A stretch of DNA of 64,000 bases from Burkholderia sp. GAS332 (GCA_900142905.1 FSRV01000002.1:4526001-4590000), one strand, 5' to 3'; positions 52,681-61,539 are shown, counted from the stretch's first letter. Program-made: numbers and translations. Notes: generated by a model from the letters alone, not told the origin.

Positions 52681-52944
52681 TCAATGGTCGCTGATGGTGA
52701 CGTGATCGCCTAGCGCAATCAGCTTACAACCGCAGGCCGCGCTGTGCCCGTACATCGCGACGCGCCTGCCGTTGTCCATAATCATGTCCGACCCTTCGAT
52801 GATCGGATTGGCACCATGTGTCGGGCACGATACCAGATCGCCGACGCGGGCAACCTGGCGCCCGAGGACGTCCATGGTGTCGGAGCCGGTGATGATGAAA
52901 CCGCCGTGTGTCGTGCTGTCGCCCACGCAGGCAATTGAAGACAT
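52681..52944 (-). CDS. PAAR-domain spike-tip protein of type VI secretion
   Basis: An 87-residue single PAAR domain: IACVGDSTTHGGFIITGSD, RQVARVGDLVSCPTHGANPIIEGS, MDNGRRVAMYGHSAACGCKLIALGD. The His/Cys residues that bind Zn at the cone tip (THGG, CPTHG, GHSAACGC) are present. It would cap the VgrG trimer and sharpen the T6SS spike. It lies downstream of the Rhs/immunity genes on the same strand but is separated from them by a terminator and an opposite-strand SymE-like gene, whose start codon overlaps its own. Confidence 0.92.
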   Translation of the reverse strand: MSSIACVGDSTTHGGFIITGSDTMDVLGRQVARVGDLVSCPTHGANPIIEGSDMIMDNGRRVAMYGHSAACGCKLIALGDHVTISDH

Positions 52945-53194
52945 GGAAAACTCCTATGATTCAGGATCAAGTTTTTGGCGCGATACTGTGAACGAGAAGG
53001 GCCGTTCTGAGCGTGGACTTATAGATAAACTTTTTACTTTGCCGAGGATCCCCTCGCACGGGCAGCCGCATTTCCCATGGATGCAAATCGCCGACCACCG
53101 GCTTGCCACCGCCGGCTTCAAACCAGGTGAGCGCGTCAGCTTCGGCATCGATTACCGTTACGCCCAGTTGATCATCAGGCCAGACCTCGGATGA
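52943..53194 (+). CDS. SymE-like protein (type I toxin family, AbrB-like fold)
   Basis: An 83-residue protein whose C-terminal half fits the SymE toxin domain: LFTLPRIPSHGQPHFPWMQIADHRLATAGFKPGERVSFGIDYRYAQLIIRPD, the P-W-x-x-(I/L)-x-x-x-x-L-x-x-A-G-F-x-x-G motif. ATG 52943 overlaps the divergent PAAR start codon; GTG 52988 is an alternative giving only the core domain. SymE-like genes are known beside rhs loci. It sits inside the T6SS island on the opposite strand, between immunity and PAAR genes. A small antisense RNA (SymR-like) would be expected over its 5' end in a true type I system, but I cannot confirm one. Confidence 0.72.
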   Translation: MENSYDSGSSFWRDTVNEKGRSERGLIDKLFTLPRIPSHGQPHFPWMQIADHRLATAGFKPGERVSFGIDYRYAQLIIRPDLG

Positions 53195-53205
53195 CAGAAT
53201 GAACA

Positions 53206-53227
53206 AAGGGCCGCATTCGCGGCCCTT
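53206..53227. terminator. Terminator between SymE-like and immunity genes
   Basis: Perfect 9-bp stem AAGGGCCGC (53206-53214) / GCGGCCCTT (53219-53227) with ATTC loop. On the minus strand it is followed by TTTGTTC, ending the rhs-immunity transcript; it also serves the convergent SymE-like gene. Confidence 0.8.
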
Positions 53228-53230
53228 CCA

Positions 53231-53560
53231 CTAGTCGATGCCCTTGATACGTAACGCCTCTTCGAGTGTTACTTCGTCATCTTGGTCGCCATCCTCGAAA
53301 CATCGGACAGATCGGCCATCCAGCGCCTCTTGTAGCAAACGATATAGATCGGGCGATCTAAAATTAACCTCCAGCCATAGCGACTTTTCATCTTCTTTCG
53401 TCAACCGGATATCGTAATCCGACAAGGCTTTAAGATCCCGATCCTTCAAGCAGACTTCACGTCCTTGCGCCTTGACACAGGCAGCACTTGCCTTCAATAC
53501 ATCCATGACCTGTTGCGCTGAAGATGTATCAACAAACACTAGTCTATATTCGTAGCTCAT
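53231..53560 (-). CDS. Probable immunity protein for the Rhs toxin
   Basis: A 109-residue acidic protein I do not assign to a family (MSYEYRLVFVDTSSAQQVMDVLKAS...RSVRCFEDGDQDDEVTLEEALRIKGID). Its ATG overlaps the Rhs stop (ATGA at 53557-53560), the standard place for a cognate immunity gene. There is no signal peptide, so it would protect in the cytoplasm. The GC content is visibly lower than in the flanking genes, as in the adjacent toxin tip, which suggests the two were acquired together. Assignment rests on position, size and composition. Confidence 0.75.
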   Translation of the reverse strand: MSYEYRLVFVDTSSAQQVMDVLKASAACVKAQGREVCLKDRDLKALSDYDIRLTKEDEKSLWLEVNFRSPDLYRLLQEALDGRSVRCFEDGDQDDEVTLEEALRIKGID

Positions 53561-56500
53561 GATCCGTGTGGCCTTCCTCGAACAGCTGGTAAATCGGCAG
53601 GATTTCGAATGCCAATATGCGTTTCATTCGGATCCAGCGACACTGCACCACGATCGTTAAGCTGATTCCCAACAGGATCTTCTTTGTGAACGTGCGCGTT
53701 ATTGCCAGATTTGTACGGGCATGGGCACTTGTTCCCGTATTTGTGAACCCTGACTTCAGAACCGTCCGCATGCTTCCATGTCTGGTTCGCACCGTTGTCT
53801 TTCGTTTTAGAAAAACCGGCATCATCCAATACTGATCCAACGCCCGAGACACTCTGGCCTTTCACGCGAGGCAAGTCTGAGGCCGCCGACAGACCCAGAG
53901 GATCAATCCAGCCCGTGGGGTTGTCGGCGTAAGCGTATGGGTTGATGCCACCGGCAAGGCCAATGGGGTCTTTCGATATGAACCGCCCCGTGTTGGGATC
54001 ATAGTACCGATGCCGGTTATAGTGCAGCCCCGTCGCTTCATCATGATACTGCCCCTGAAAACGCAGCGCGTTAGCGGCCTCTGCCGGGTCCGGTTTCTCC
54101 TTCCAGGTGTTTTTCCAGCCACCCCACGCCTTGTACCGCGCGAGCCACACGACTGTGCCCGATTCGTCCACCAGTTCCTGCGGTGTGCCCAAATGATCAT
54201 TCTGGTAGAACAGCGTGGCATGGCGCGTCGTCGCCGGCATCTGCACGAAACGCCCATCGGTCCCGGTTGCCAAATGCGCGGGTTCAACCATCGTTTCGTC
54301 AAGTCGCGCGAGCGGCACGAACGAACCCGGCTCATGCAGATAGATCGATGCGGCCTGCCATTGATGCTCCTCATACAGCGTGTGCATGCGCTGCGCGACG
54401 GGCAACGAATGCGGGTCGTTCGGGTCATCGCGCACCAGATGGGAGGAGCGATAGCGGTACGGACGGAAGTCGCCTGCTCGTCGCGGCGGCTCGTGGAAAC
54501 GTTCCTCCATCAGCAGCACGTCGCCGTCCCACGTGAATATCGTGCGATCGATTCCGCCACCGGCTTGTTCGACTTCCTTCAATGTGCGCCGCCCGAACAC
54601 GTCATAGCGGAAGCGCACCACCCGTTCCGCGCGTACGGTGCCGTTAAGGTAACGAACACCGCCATTCGCAAGAGGTTCTGTGCGGTCCAGTTCATTTGCG
54701 TCCGGCGTTTTCGTGTAACGGCTAGCTTCCTTAAGCCGGTTGGCGGCGTCGTAGCAGTACAGCCACGTCCGCCCGTCGAGTTCAATCCGCCGTATCAGGT
54801 TGCCGCGCTCGTCGTAGTCATAACGGACACGGTTCAGTTCGGCGAGTACGTTACCGATGCACTTTGGTAGTGACCGCCTCCACTCGTATAGCTTCGTCGC
54901 GTCCTCGGAACCACGCTTGTTGTGGCGCAGCGGCGGGTATTTCTCGTCTGGATGCGCGCGTAGCCAGGCGGCATCTTCCGCCGCATTGCGTGCAAACCGT
55001 TCCGCCTTTTCCTGCGGCGTCTCCACGACCGGCGGCGGTGTCATCTTCTCCGGGTCCACCGGATTGCCTGCGGGGTCAAACGCGAAGATTTCCGTCAGGT
55101 CCGGGGTGACGGCCTTCAGCAGCCGCCCCACCGGATCATAGGTGTAGTTGGTCACGCCGCGCGTGCGGTCCTCGATGCGCGTCAGGTGTCCCGCTGCGCC
55201 ATACTGCAAACGGCGTTCCGCGATCCGCTCGTGCGGGCTTGCCGCGCTCGCGGGCCTCACCACGAACCGCGCCAGCCGCCCGGCAGGATCGTATTCGCGC
55301 CGTTGGCTGAATGCCGTATGCGTGCGCCCGGTTTCGCGGTGCAGCCTGTCCCGCTCGAAGTCGATCAGAGGCTGGCCGTCGACCAGTAGCCCATGCACAT
55401 GCCCCGAGCCGTAACGGAGCCAGTCGATGGTGCATGTATTTGGCAGGATGGTTCTTGTGCGGTTGCCCAGCGCGTCGTATTCGTGACGCGTGACTGTCAC
55501 GTATTCGGCTTCCGTGGCGGGATTCTGGTGCTGTTCTTCAGCGATCAGGTTGCCCGCGTCGTCGTAGTGCAGTTGTACCCGGCTGGATTCGGTCTGCGCG
55601 GTCACGAGCCGCCCGCGTGCGTCGTAGTAGAAACGTTCGCTATGGGTTCCTGTTCCAGGTGCGCGTATGTGGCGTTTCGTGAGCCGCCCAAGCGCGTCGC
55701 GCACGAATTCGGTTTCCACGTCCCCCTCGCGAGAACCGCTAAGTCGTCCAGCCTCATCGTAGGAGTAACTGGTCGTGCAGCCGTCGAAATCCTTCTGTTC
55801 GATCAACTGACCGAGCACGTTGTAACGGAATTCCGTGTCCTCGTCGCCTTCGTTGCGCAACCGTTCGAGACGCCATTGCGAATCATAGAAATAGGAAATG
55901 TACCGGCCTGCCGCGTCCTTGCGCCATGTCGGTTGGCGGCGCATGTTGAAGCTGTATTCGGTAAGTTGCCCAGCGCCGTCGCGGTAGGACTTCAGGTTGC
56001 CTTCGTCGTCCCAGGTGAACTGTTCCTCGACGCCGTCTGCGTGCGTGACCTGCACGAGCTGGCCGCGCGCGTCGTGCCTGTACGCCGTGATATTGCCTTC
56101 GGCATCGGTGCGCCGCGCCAGATGGCCGCGCTCGTCGTAGCCGTAGGCAGTGGCATACCCGGAACAGTCGACGGCTTCCGTAAGTCGACCCGTGTTGTCA
56201 TACTGGAAGCGCTTCACGCCGCCTTTCGGATCCGTGAGCGACAGTAAGCGGCCCGCACTGTTCCAGACGTATTGCGTCGTCCGTCCTACCGCATCCGTCA
56301 CCGTCGCGGGCCGCCCGAGCGTGTCATACGAGGTCCGCGTGACATCGCCGGTAGCTGCCGTGACCGTGACCGGCAACCCTTGCGTACTGTATTCCGTGCG
56401 CGTCGTATTGCCGAGCGCGTCAGTGATCGCGATCGCGCGCCCGTTCGCGTCGTATTCGAAGCGCTGCATCTGCCCCAGCGCATCGCGGGTGCCAATGAGG

Positions 56501-58416
56501 TTATTGTTTTCATCCCAGTCGAAACGCTCACTGGTGCCGTCGCCATGCTCGACCAGCACGATGCGGTTATGGGCGTCGTAGCGGTGGAACGTGGCATTGC
56601 CGGCGGCGTCTGTGACTTTCGTGTACCAGTGTTCGCGGTGATACTCGAAGCGTGTATCCTCGCAAACTTCGCGCTCATCGTTGCCCACCCAGGTGCGCAC
56701 GCATTTCGCGTCAGCCGGGGGAAGCAGGCCCGACCGCTTGCCCGGCCAGTCCCATTCGAGATTCGCGGCGCGTCCATTGAAATCGGTGTAGCGCACCAGC
56801 AGATGATGCTGGTACGCAAACTGGCGTTTGTGGCCCAGTATGTCCTGATGTTCGATCAGGTCGCCTTCGGGGCTGTACCTGTACGACGCGAGCGTTTCCG
56901 TGCGACGGCTCCCGGAGCTGACGCGATGGATCGCGGCGATCCGCCCGCCCGTGTAGTCAAGACGGATCGTGTTTTCCGCACGGTCGCTGACCGTGACCAG
57001 TTCGCCCTTGTCGTTATAGCTGAAGGTTAGCCCCAGCCCGTCGCGTCCGGTGCGCGCCGTCAGGCGGAAGCGTTCCCGCGTCGAAGTGCTGTGCCGTTCA
57101 TAGTCCTCGCGCGAGCCGTCCAGATATGCGAGCTGCACGCTCCACGCGTCGAGGCGGCTGACGCTCAGTTGCTCGGTCGGTACTTCAACGGATTCGCCCA
57201 CTTCGACGGGCGGCAGCGGCACGGCACGGTTATCGGTATCGAAGAATACGAGCGCGCCTCCCTTCATTTCCAGCGATAGGTGATACGGGCTGCTCCAGCG
57301 AGCGCCCAGCGGGCTCTCGTCGTAGGCCGCGAGGCTTGAGCGGTAACGGCGCGTCCAGACAATAGGCACCACTCCATCGAGCGCGAAATCGGTCTGTTCC
57401 AGGTTCTCGTCGCCCATCGCGTAGTTCACGGGCTTGGCGCTGGTCGTACTCGGGCAGCCACATCCTGTCTTCGCTGGCAGGTCGCTGGGTTTTGCGCCTA
57501 GCTGCGTCGTGTCGCGATGTTCGCCGGGTTTCGTGTGAGGCTCTTTCATCGTGCCCGGTGCAGCCTGTGCGACGTGCGATGGCTTGTGAGCACGCCGCGC
57601 CCTGATTTCTTCCACGATCTGCACGGCCATGAATATCAGCGTGCCCGCTGTGGCGGCATCGCCGAAGGCCTTGTCGAGCATCGGCCCGGTATCGCGGTCG
57701 AACTCGTCAAGCCACGCTAGGATTGCGTCGCGCTTGCCCGATACTTTCAGCAGTTCGTCAATACCGTGTAGGGCGATTTCCTCGCCCGTTGGCACCCAGG
57801 ACAGGAACCCGGTGTTCTTCTTTACGGCGCCCATCTGTTCGGCAGCTGAAACCGGGTTCTGCACAAAGCGGCGCACGGTGCGCGATGCATCGCGTACGCC
57901 TTTCACGATGTCCTCTTTAAACCCCTTCAGCTTTTCATCGAGCGTCGACATGAATTCGATCACGTCTCCGCCAGCGGTCGCCCAGAACAGGTCAACCAGC
58001 ACGCCGACAGCAGCGCCCTTCGCAAACGCGAGCAGCACCTCCTTGACCACCGCGCGCGCCGGACGGCTCGCATTGCCCGCAGCAGGCACGACTCCGATTG
58101 CATCGACCGCGAGAATGCCCCAGTTGAACAGGTTCTTTGCCGCTCCCGTCACGCTGCATATGCGGTAAATGTCGGTGCCCACGTCGTACAGCGACATGAC
58201 ATTGCCGACCACGGGCAGCATATACAGGCACTGGACAAAAATTCCGTGACTGTGGTTCGACACTGAGTCAACGCCGGCCTGCACGAGATTGGGTGTCGTG
58301 GCAGGTGCCGGAAAGGGGCTGGTAATGACGCGCCGGGCCACTGCGTTGTTCCTGATTTCCTGCGGAATCTGGCGGACAAGTGTGTTCGGTGAGTTCGGGG
58401 TATTCGCGCTGGACAT
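53557..58416 (-). CDS. Rhs-repeat T6SS effector with a C-terminal toxin tip
   Basis: A 1619-residue polymorphic toxin. The N-terminal 300 residues have two hydrophobic stretches (HGIFVQCLYMLPVVGNVMSLYDVG; NWGILAVDAIGVVPAAG) and no PAAR domain. A DUF6531-type region follows (DFALDGVVPIVWTRRYRSSL, about residue 345), then about 20 YD/RHS repeats (YDTLGRPATVTDAVGRTTQYVW and similar), the RHS core (YQNDHLGTPQELVDESGTVVWLARYKAWGG, HYNRHRYYDPNTGRFISKDPIGLAGGINPYAYADNPTGWIDPLGL) where self-cleavage is expected, and a 110-residue variable tip. ATG 58416 is used; the frame is open to 58449 from a TTG. VgrG lies upstream and an immunity gene overlaps the end. Confidence 0.92.
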   Translation of the reverse strand: MSSANTPNSPNTLVRQIPQEIRNNAVARRVITSPFPAPATTPNLVQAGVDSVSNHSHGIFVQCLYMLPVVGNVMSLYDVGTDIYRICSVTGAAKNLFNWGILAVDAIGVVPAAGNASRPARAVVKEVLLAFAKGAAVGVLVDLFWATAGGDVIEFMSTLDEKLKGFKEDIVKGVRDASRTVRRFVQNPVSAAEQMGAVKKNTGFLSWVPTGEEIALHGIDELLKVSGKRDAILAWLDEFDRDTGPMLDKAFGDAATAGTLIFMAVQIVEEIRARRAHKPSHVAQAAPGTMKEPHTKPGEHRDTTQLGAKPSDLPAKTGCGCPSTTSAKPVNYAMGDENLEQTDFALDGVVPIVWTRRYRSSLAAYDESPLGARWSSPYHLSLEMKGGALVFFDTDNRAVPLPPVEVGESVEVPTEQLSVSRLDAWSVQLAYLDGSREDYERHSTSTRERFRLTARTGRDGLGLTFSYNDKGELVTVSDRAENTIRLDYTGGRIAAIHRVSSGSRRTETLASYRYSPEGDLIEHQDILGHKRQFAYQHHLLVRYTDFNGRAANLEWDWPGKRSGLLPPADAKCVRTWVGNDEREVCEDTRFEYHREHWYTKVTDAAGNATFHRYDAHNRIVLVEHGDGTSERFDWDENNNLIGTRDALGQMQRFEYDANGRAIAITDALGNTTRTEYSTQGLPVTVTAATGDVTRTSYDTLGRPATVTDAVGRTTQYVWNSAGRLLSLTDPKGGVKRFQYDNTGRLTEAVDCSGYATAYGYDERGHLARRTDAEGNITAYRHDARGQLVQVTHADGVEEQFTWDDEGNLKSYRDGAGQLTEYSFNMRRQPTWRKDAAGRYISYFYDSQWRLERLRNEGDEDTEFRYNVLGQLIEQKDFDGCTTSYSYDEAGRLSGSREGDVETEFVRDALGRLTKRHIRAPGTGTHSERFYYDARGRLVTAQTESSRVQLHYDDAGNLIAEEQHQNPATEAEYVTVTRHEYDALGNRTRTILPNTCTIDWLRYGSGHVHGLLVDGQPLIDFERDRLHRETGRTHTAFSQRREYDPAGRLARFVVRPASAASPHERIAERRLQYGAAGHLTRIEDRTRGVTNYTYDPVGRLLKAVTPDLTEIFAFDPAGNPVDPEKMTPPPVVETPQEKAERFARNAAEDAAWLRAHPDEKYPPLRHNKRGSEDATKLYEWRRSLPKCIGNVLAELNRVRYDYDERGNLIRRIELDGRTWLYCYDAANRLKEASRYTKTPDANELDRTEPLANGGVRYLNGTVRAERVVRFRYDVFGRRTLKEVEQAGGGIDRTIFTWDGDVLLMEERFHEPPRRAGDFRPYRYRSSHLVRDDPNDPHSLPVAQRMHTLYEEHQWQAASIYLHEPGSFVPLARLDETMVEPAHLATGTDGRFVQMPATTRHATLFYQNDHLGTPQELVDESGTVVWLARYKAWGGWKNTWKEKPDPAEAANALRFQGQYHDEATGLHYNRHRYYDPNTGRFISKDPIGLAGGINPYAYADNPTGWIDPLGLSAASDLPRVKGQSVSGVGSVLDDAGFSKTKDNGANQTWKHADGSEVRVHKYGNKCPCPYKSGNNAHVHKEDPVGNQLNDRGAVSLDPNETHIGIRNPADLPAVRGRPHGS
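53560..53889 (-). other. Variable C-terminal toxin domain of the Rhs protein
   Basis: The 110 residues after the Rhs core end (DPLGL). Conserved-looking positions: SVLDDAGFSKTK, WKHADGSEVRVHKYG, CPCPYKSGNNAHVHKEDP and LDPNETHIGI. The His/Lys/Glu-rich pattern suggests a nuclease, but I cannot place it in a named toxin family. The GC content drops at its border with the Rhs core, typical of an exchanged toxin cassette. Confidence 0.7.
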
Positions 58417-58453
58417 GTTCTGGCGGGTGATCCGGTGAATAGGGGGCAACGCT

Positions 58454-58481
58454 CCGTTAGCCGTTAGCCGTTAGCCGTCAG
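58454..58481 (-). repeat. Four tandem heptamers (CTGACGG/CTAACGG) at the vgrG stop
   Basis: On the minus strand: one CTGACGG and three CTAACGG in a row. The vgrG TGA (58478-58480) lies in the first copy. The same heptamer CTGACGG is repeated four times at 4210-4237. Confidence 0.75.
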
Positions 58482-61252
58482 CTGATGGCGGGTGGCTTCA
58501 GCAGGCCCTGCGCGAGCGCAGGAACGCCAGAGGCGGCTGGCGCGGCACGGCTGGTCGCAGACATCGCCTGACTGGTGAGCGCGCCCACCACAGCCTTTTC
58601 GAGCGCGGCAATGCCACCTGTAGCGGCCTGGCCGGCCACGCTGGCAACCGTGGAGGCAATGGTGCTGACAGACGCAACTTCAGCCATCGCCAGGCTCGGC
58701 AGGACACTGCCAGCAGCGCTGCCGGAGCCAGCGACCTGCGGCGTACCCTTGGGGTCCAACCACCTGCGCGCCTGATCCTCCAGGTCGTGCGCTTCCTCGA
58801 AGTATTCGACCGTGCCGCCGCCGCGTGGCGCATTGGACAGCGTGCCGCGACCGTTGGCATCCAGCGTGCCGTTGCGCCAGCTGCCGTCGGGAAACGTCAC
58901 CTTGTATTTCGCGTTCGGCACCGGCTGGCCGTTCGGGTACGCATGCCACAACTGCATGCCGGTCGCCTCCTGTGCGGGCATCAGCGGCAGCGCCTCGCGT
59001 AGCGTGCCGGACGGCCCGATACGCAGTGGACCTTTCAGCGTGATATCGCCCGCGCTGCCAATCTCCACCTGGCCGCCGGACAGCTTGATATAGGCGCCAC
59101 CACACATCAGCGTGAGAGACTTGTCCGCGTTCAGCGTGATTGAATCGCCAGCGCTCGCGATCGTGACGCCCTTCAGGGCCGACAATGACAGCGCATCCCC
59201 CTGCGCCTGCACATCCACCTTGCCCGCCGCGGCATAAATTTTCATGCCCCGCGTGTTCGCGAACAGCGACACTGCATTACCCGCCGCCACCGTATAGTTG
59301 CCGCCGATAGCCGCATCGGCATTGCCGCCCGTTGTCGTGAAGAAGTGCCCACCTGCCGAGAGTTGCAGGTGTTCGCCGCTGGTGACCGCCACACCGTGCG
59401 GCGCGGAGGCGAGCAGCACGGCCTGCTGCAAGTCCTTGAGTTGTGTTTCGAGCAGCGTCTTTTGTGCTTCGCACGCAGCGACCACCGCCTGAGCCTTGCT
59501 GACCGCTTCAGAGAGGCTCTGCATGCGCGCTTGCGCGGCCTGCAACTGTGCCAGCGCGACGCTCATGTCGAGCGCCTGGCCGTTGGCCGCGGGCTGCGCG
59601 TCGGCGCTGAAGAACAGACCCTTGCCCGCGCGCAGCACGCCCCATTGGCCCGTGCGCAGTTCGAATCCCTCGCCACGCCGCTGCCGTTGCGAATCGACCA
59701 GGTGACCCATGTTGAGCTGGGTCTTGTCGCCGTAGTCGGTCGACAGCTTGATGCCTTCCTTGCCCTGCTTGTCTTCCAGGCGCAGCTTGTTGCGCCGCGT
59801 ACGGATCATGTTGCGGGTGTTCCAGCCGGTCTGGCCCGTCACGAGATCGACGGCCTGGCTATGGTGTTGCACGAACGCTATGAACGGACAATTTGGGTTT
59901 CCGTTCATGAATGCCACGCTGACTTCGGTATCCTTCAGCAGCGGAAAGTGAAAGCCCGTCTGGTTCGCGCCGGCAAATGGTTTCGCGAGCCGCAGCGGCA
60001 CTGACTCGCCGCCTTCCGGCCATTCGTCATAGTCGAAATCGAATCGCACTGAGTAGTGACCAGCTAGCGTCAGGTGCGCCTCTGCGTCGTTGTTCGGTGA
60101 CGTGACGCGTGCCGAAAGCGTCCCGGCGATTTTTGGCCAGTTGTCTTCCTCGAGCTTCAGGCGGAACGGACGCCCGGAAGGGATCGAACGGAACGAGTTG
60201 ATATAGGATTGGTTGCGCGCGGCTTGATGCACGACTTCAATGATGACCTGGCCGTGCGGCGCGTCCGGTAGCGGTTCGTCCATCTTCAGCACGAGGCCAG
60301 GACACAGGTCATGGACGGTGCTCCTGCCGTCGTAGACGATCTGCCACGCCACCGCAGCCTCGTGTCGCAGGCGTGCTTCCCATGCAGCTTCCTGGGCATT
60401 CAGGTGGTGCGTACCAAATACGTACGTCTGCCCCCAGGTGGTTTTGTCGTCACGCGCGACATTGGCCTCAGCCTCGAAACGTTCCCATGCATTGTCCGGG
60501 TTGTAGTCCGCCACGCGCACCGATTCGGGAATGGTCTCGCTATGCGTCTGCAACGCGATCACGGCTTCGTGACCCGACTCAAGGCCCGAGGTCTCGCGAT
60601 AGGGGATGATCACGTCAGGCCGGTATGTATAGCCATCCACATCATCAGCGAAATGCACCTCGTCGCCGATCTTGCCTAGGCGGATAAAGCAGAAAAGGCC
60701 TGTCTGACGCATCAGCAGGTCAATATAGTCCCAGTCCGACATCTGGAATTGCATACGGAATGCGAGCTTGGGAAACGCGCGCCGCAGCTTGAAACTGAAC
60801 TGGTGCGTGCTGAAGTCGTGACGACGCAGGATAGCCGCGATGATGTCGGGCACCGACTTATTCTGGTAGATGCGCGTGGCGCGCGTGAGGCGCAGGCGGG
60901 CAATATGCGCCTCAACCACGATCCGGTATGCGCAGAAGTCACGCGTCCTGCGCGTACGGGTCACCTGAGTGATGCAGCCGTTGAAGATCCGGGCTTCGCC
61001 GCCGTCGGGCGGCGGATCGATGGTGAATATCGCGTCGCGGCCCAGATAGTCGGCACGATTCAGGTCGACGTTGGCTGTCAGCTCCAGCGCGATCCTGTAG
61101 GGTTCGCCCAGCCGTTCAACCGCTTCAACCGAGATGATTGACAGGCCATCGGTCGACGGTGCCTGCCTGACTTCCAGGTGATAATGCTGATGTCCGGTGA
61201 TCCATCGCGCCGCTGCGCCTCGGGCTTGTCCCTTGCTGACTACATCCGCCAT
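58478..61252 (-). CDS. vgrG: Type VI secretion VgrG spike protein with C-terminal extension
   Basis: A 924-residue Vgr-family protein. It has a gp27-like part (about residues 20-390: HYHLEVRQAPSTDGLSIISVEAVERLGEPYRIALELTA, FNGCITQVTRTRRTRDFCAYRIVVEAHIARLRLTR, LLMRQTGLFCFIRLGKIGDEVHFADD), a gp5-like OB fold with FMNGNPNCPFIAFVQHHSQAVDLVTGQTGWNTRNMIRTRRNKLRLEDKQGKEGIKLS, a DUF2345 beta-helix (about 600-740) and a C-terminal domain (about 770-840: MQLWHAYPNGQPVPNAKYKVTFPDGSWRNGTLDANGRGTLSNAP) that looks like an adaptor, then an Ala-rich tail. ATG 61252 has GGAGG 7 bases upstream. It ends 61 bases before rhs, so they form one operon. Confidence 0.93.
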   Translation of the reverse strand: MADVVSKGQARGAAARWITGHQHYHLEVRQAPSTDGLSIISVEAVERLGEPYRIALELTANVDLNRADYLGRDAIFTIDPPPDGGEARIFNGCITQVTRTRRTRDFCAYRIVVEAHIARLRLTRATRIYQNKSVPDIIAAILRRHDFSTHQFSFKLRRAFPKLAFRMQFQMSDWDYIDLLMRQTGLFCFIRLGKIGDEVHFADDVDGYTYRPDVIIPYRETSGLESGHEAVIALQTHSETIPESVRVADYNPDNAWERFEAEANVARDDKTTWGQTYVFGTHHLNAQEAAWEARLRHEAAVAWQIVYDGRSTVHDLCPGLVLKMDEPLPDAPHGQVIIEVVHQAARNQSYINSFRSIPSGRPFRLKLEEDNWPKIAGTLSARVTSPNNDAEAHLTLAGHYSVRFDFDYDEWPEGGESVPLRLAKPFAGANQTGFHFPLLKDTEVSVAFMNGNPNCPFIAFVQHHSQAVDLVTGQTGWNTRNMIRTRRNKLRLEDKQGKEGIKLSTDYGDKTQLNMGHLVDSQRQRRGEGFELRTGQWGVLRAGKGLFFSADAQPAANGQALDMSVALAQLQAAQARMQSLSEAVSKAQAVVAACEAQKTLLETQLKDLQQAVLLASAPHGVAVTSGEHLQLSAGGHFFTTTGGNADAAIGGNYTVAAGNAVSLFANTRGMKIYAAAGKVDVQAQGDALSLSALKGVTIASAGDSITLNADKSLTLMCGGAYIKLSGGQVEIGSAGDITLKGPLRIGPSGTLREALPLMPAQEATGMQLWHAYPNGQPVPNAKYKVTFPDGSWRNGTLDANGRGTLSNAPRGGGTVEYFEEAHDLEDQARRWLDPKGTPQVAGSGSAAGSVLPSLAMAEVASVSTIASTVASVAGQAATGGIAALEKAVVGALTSQAMSATSRAAPAASGVPALAQGLLKPPAIS

Positions 61253-61322
61253 TCGCTCGCCTCCGTCCGTGTAGAGTGCATGAGATCTTGCGCGCTGACT
61301 GTCGGACGAAATCGAGAAAAAA

Positions 61323-61344
61323 TCTATAGGATATCTATAGGATT
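61323..61344. promoter_or_regulatory. Direct repeat of TCTATAGGATA upstream of vgrG
   Basis: Two adjacent 11-base copies, TCTATAGGATA (61323-61333) and TCTATAGGATT (61334-61344), in an AT-rich patch of the 287-base vgrG-metE gap, about 70 bases before the vgrG start. It could be an operator or promoter element of the island; no regulator is assigned. The rest of the gap shows nothing I can name. Confidence 0.4.
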
Positions 61345-61539
61345 TTCGAAAACCCTTGTCGAATCACGGGAGAGCAATTGCATGAAACGTTACAGATGGT
61401 GACGGGTCGTTGTAACCCCGCCGTTCCTTGAGAGCGTTGCCGACAAGGCGATGCATGGCGCGCATCAAGGCGACCAGCGGATCACCTGATGTCGGCCTAC
61501 GGTAGTGGCGAAGCGTTGGAACGCCCGCGCGGCGGTTGC

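Noticed and set aside
53206..53227. Part of a CRISPR or repeat array
   Set aside because: A single hairpin with terminator features; no spaced repeats anywhere in the window.
54010..54870. Long plus-strand frames opposite the Rhs gene
   Set aside because: Antisense shadows of the YD-repeat coding sequence; no domains.
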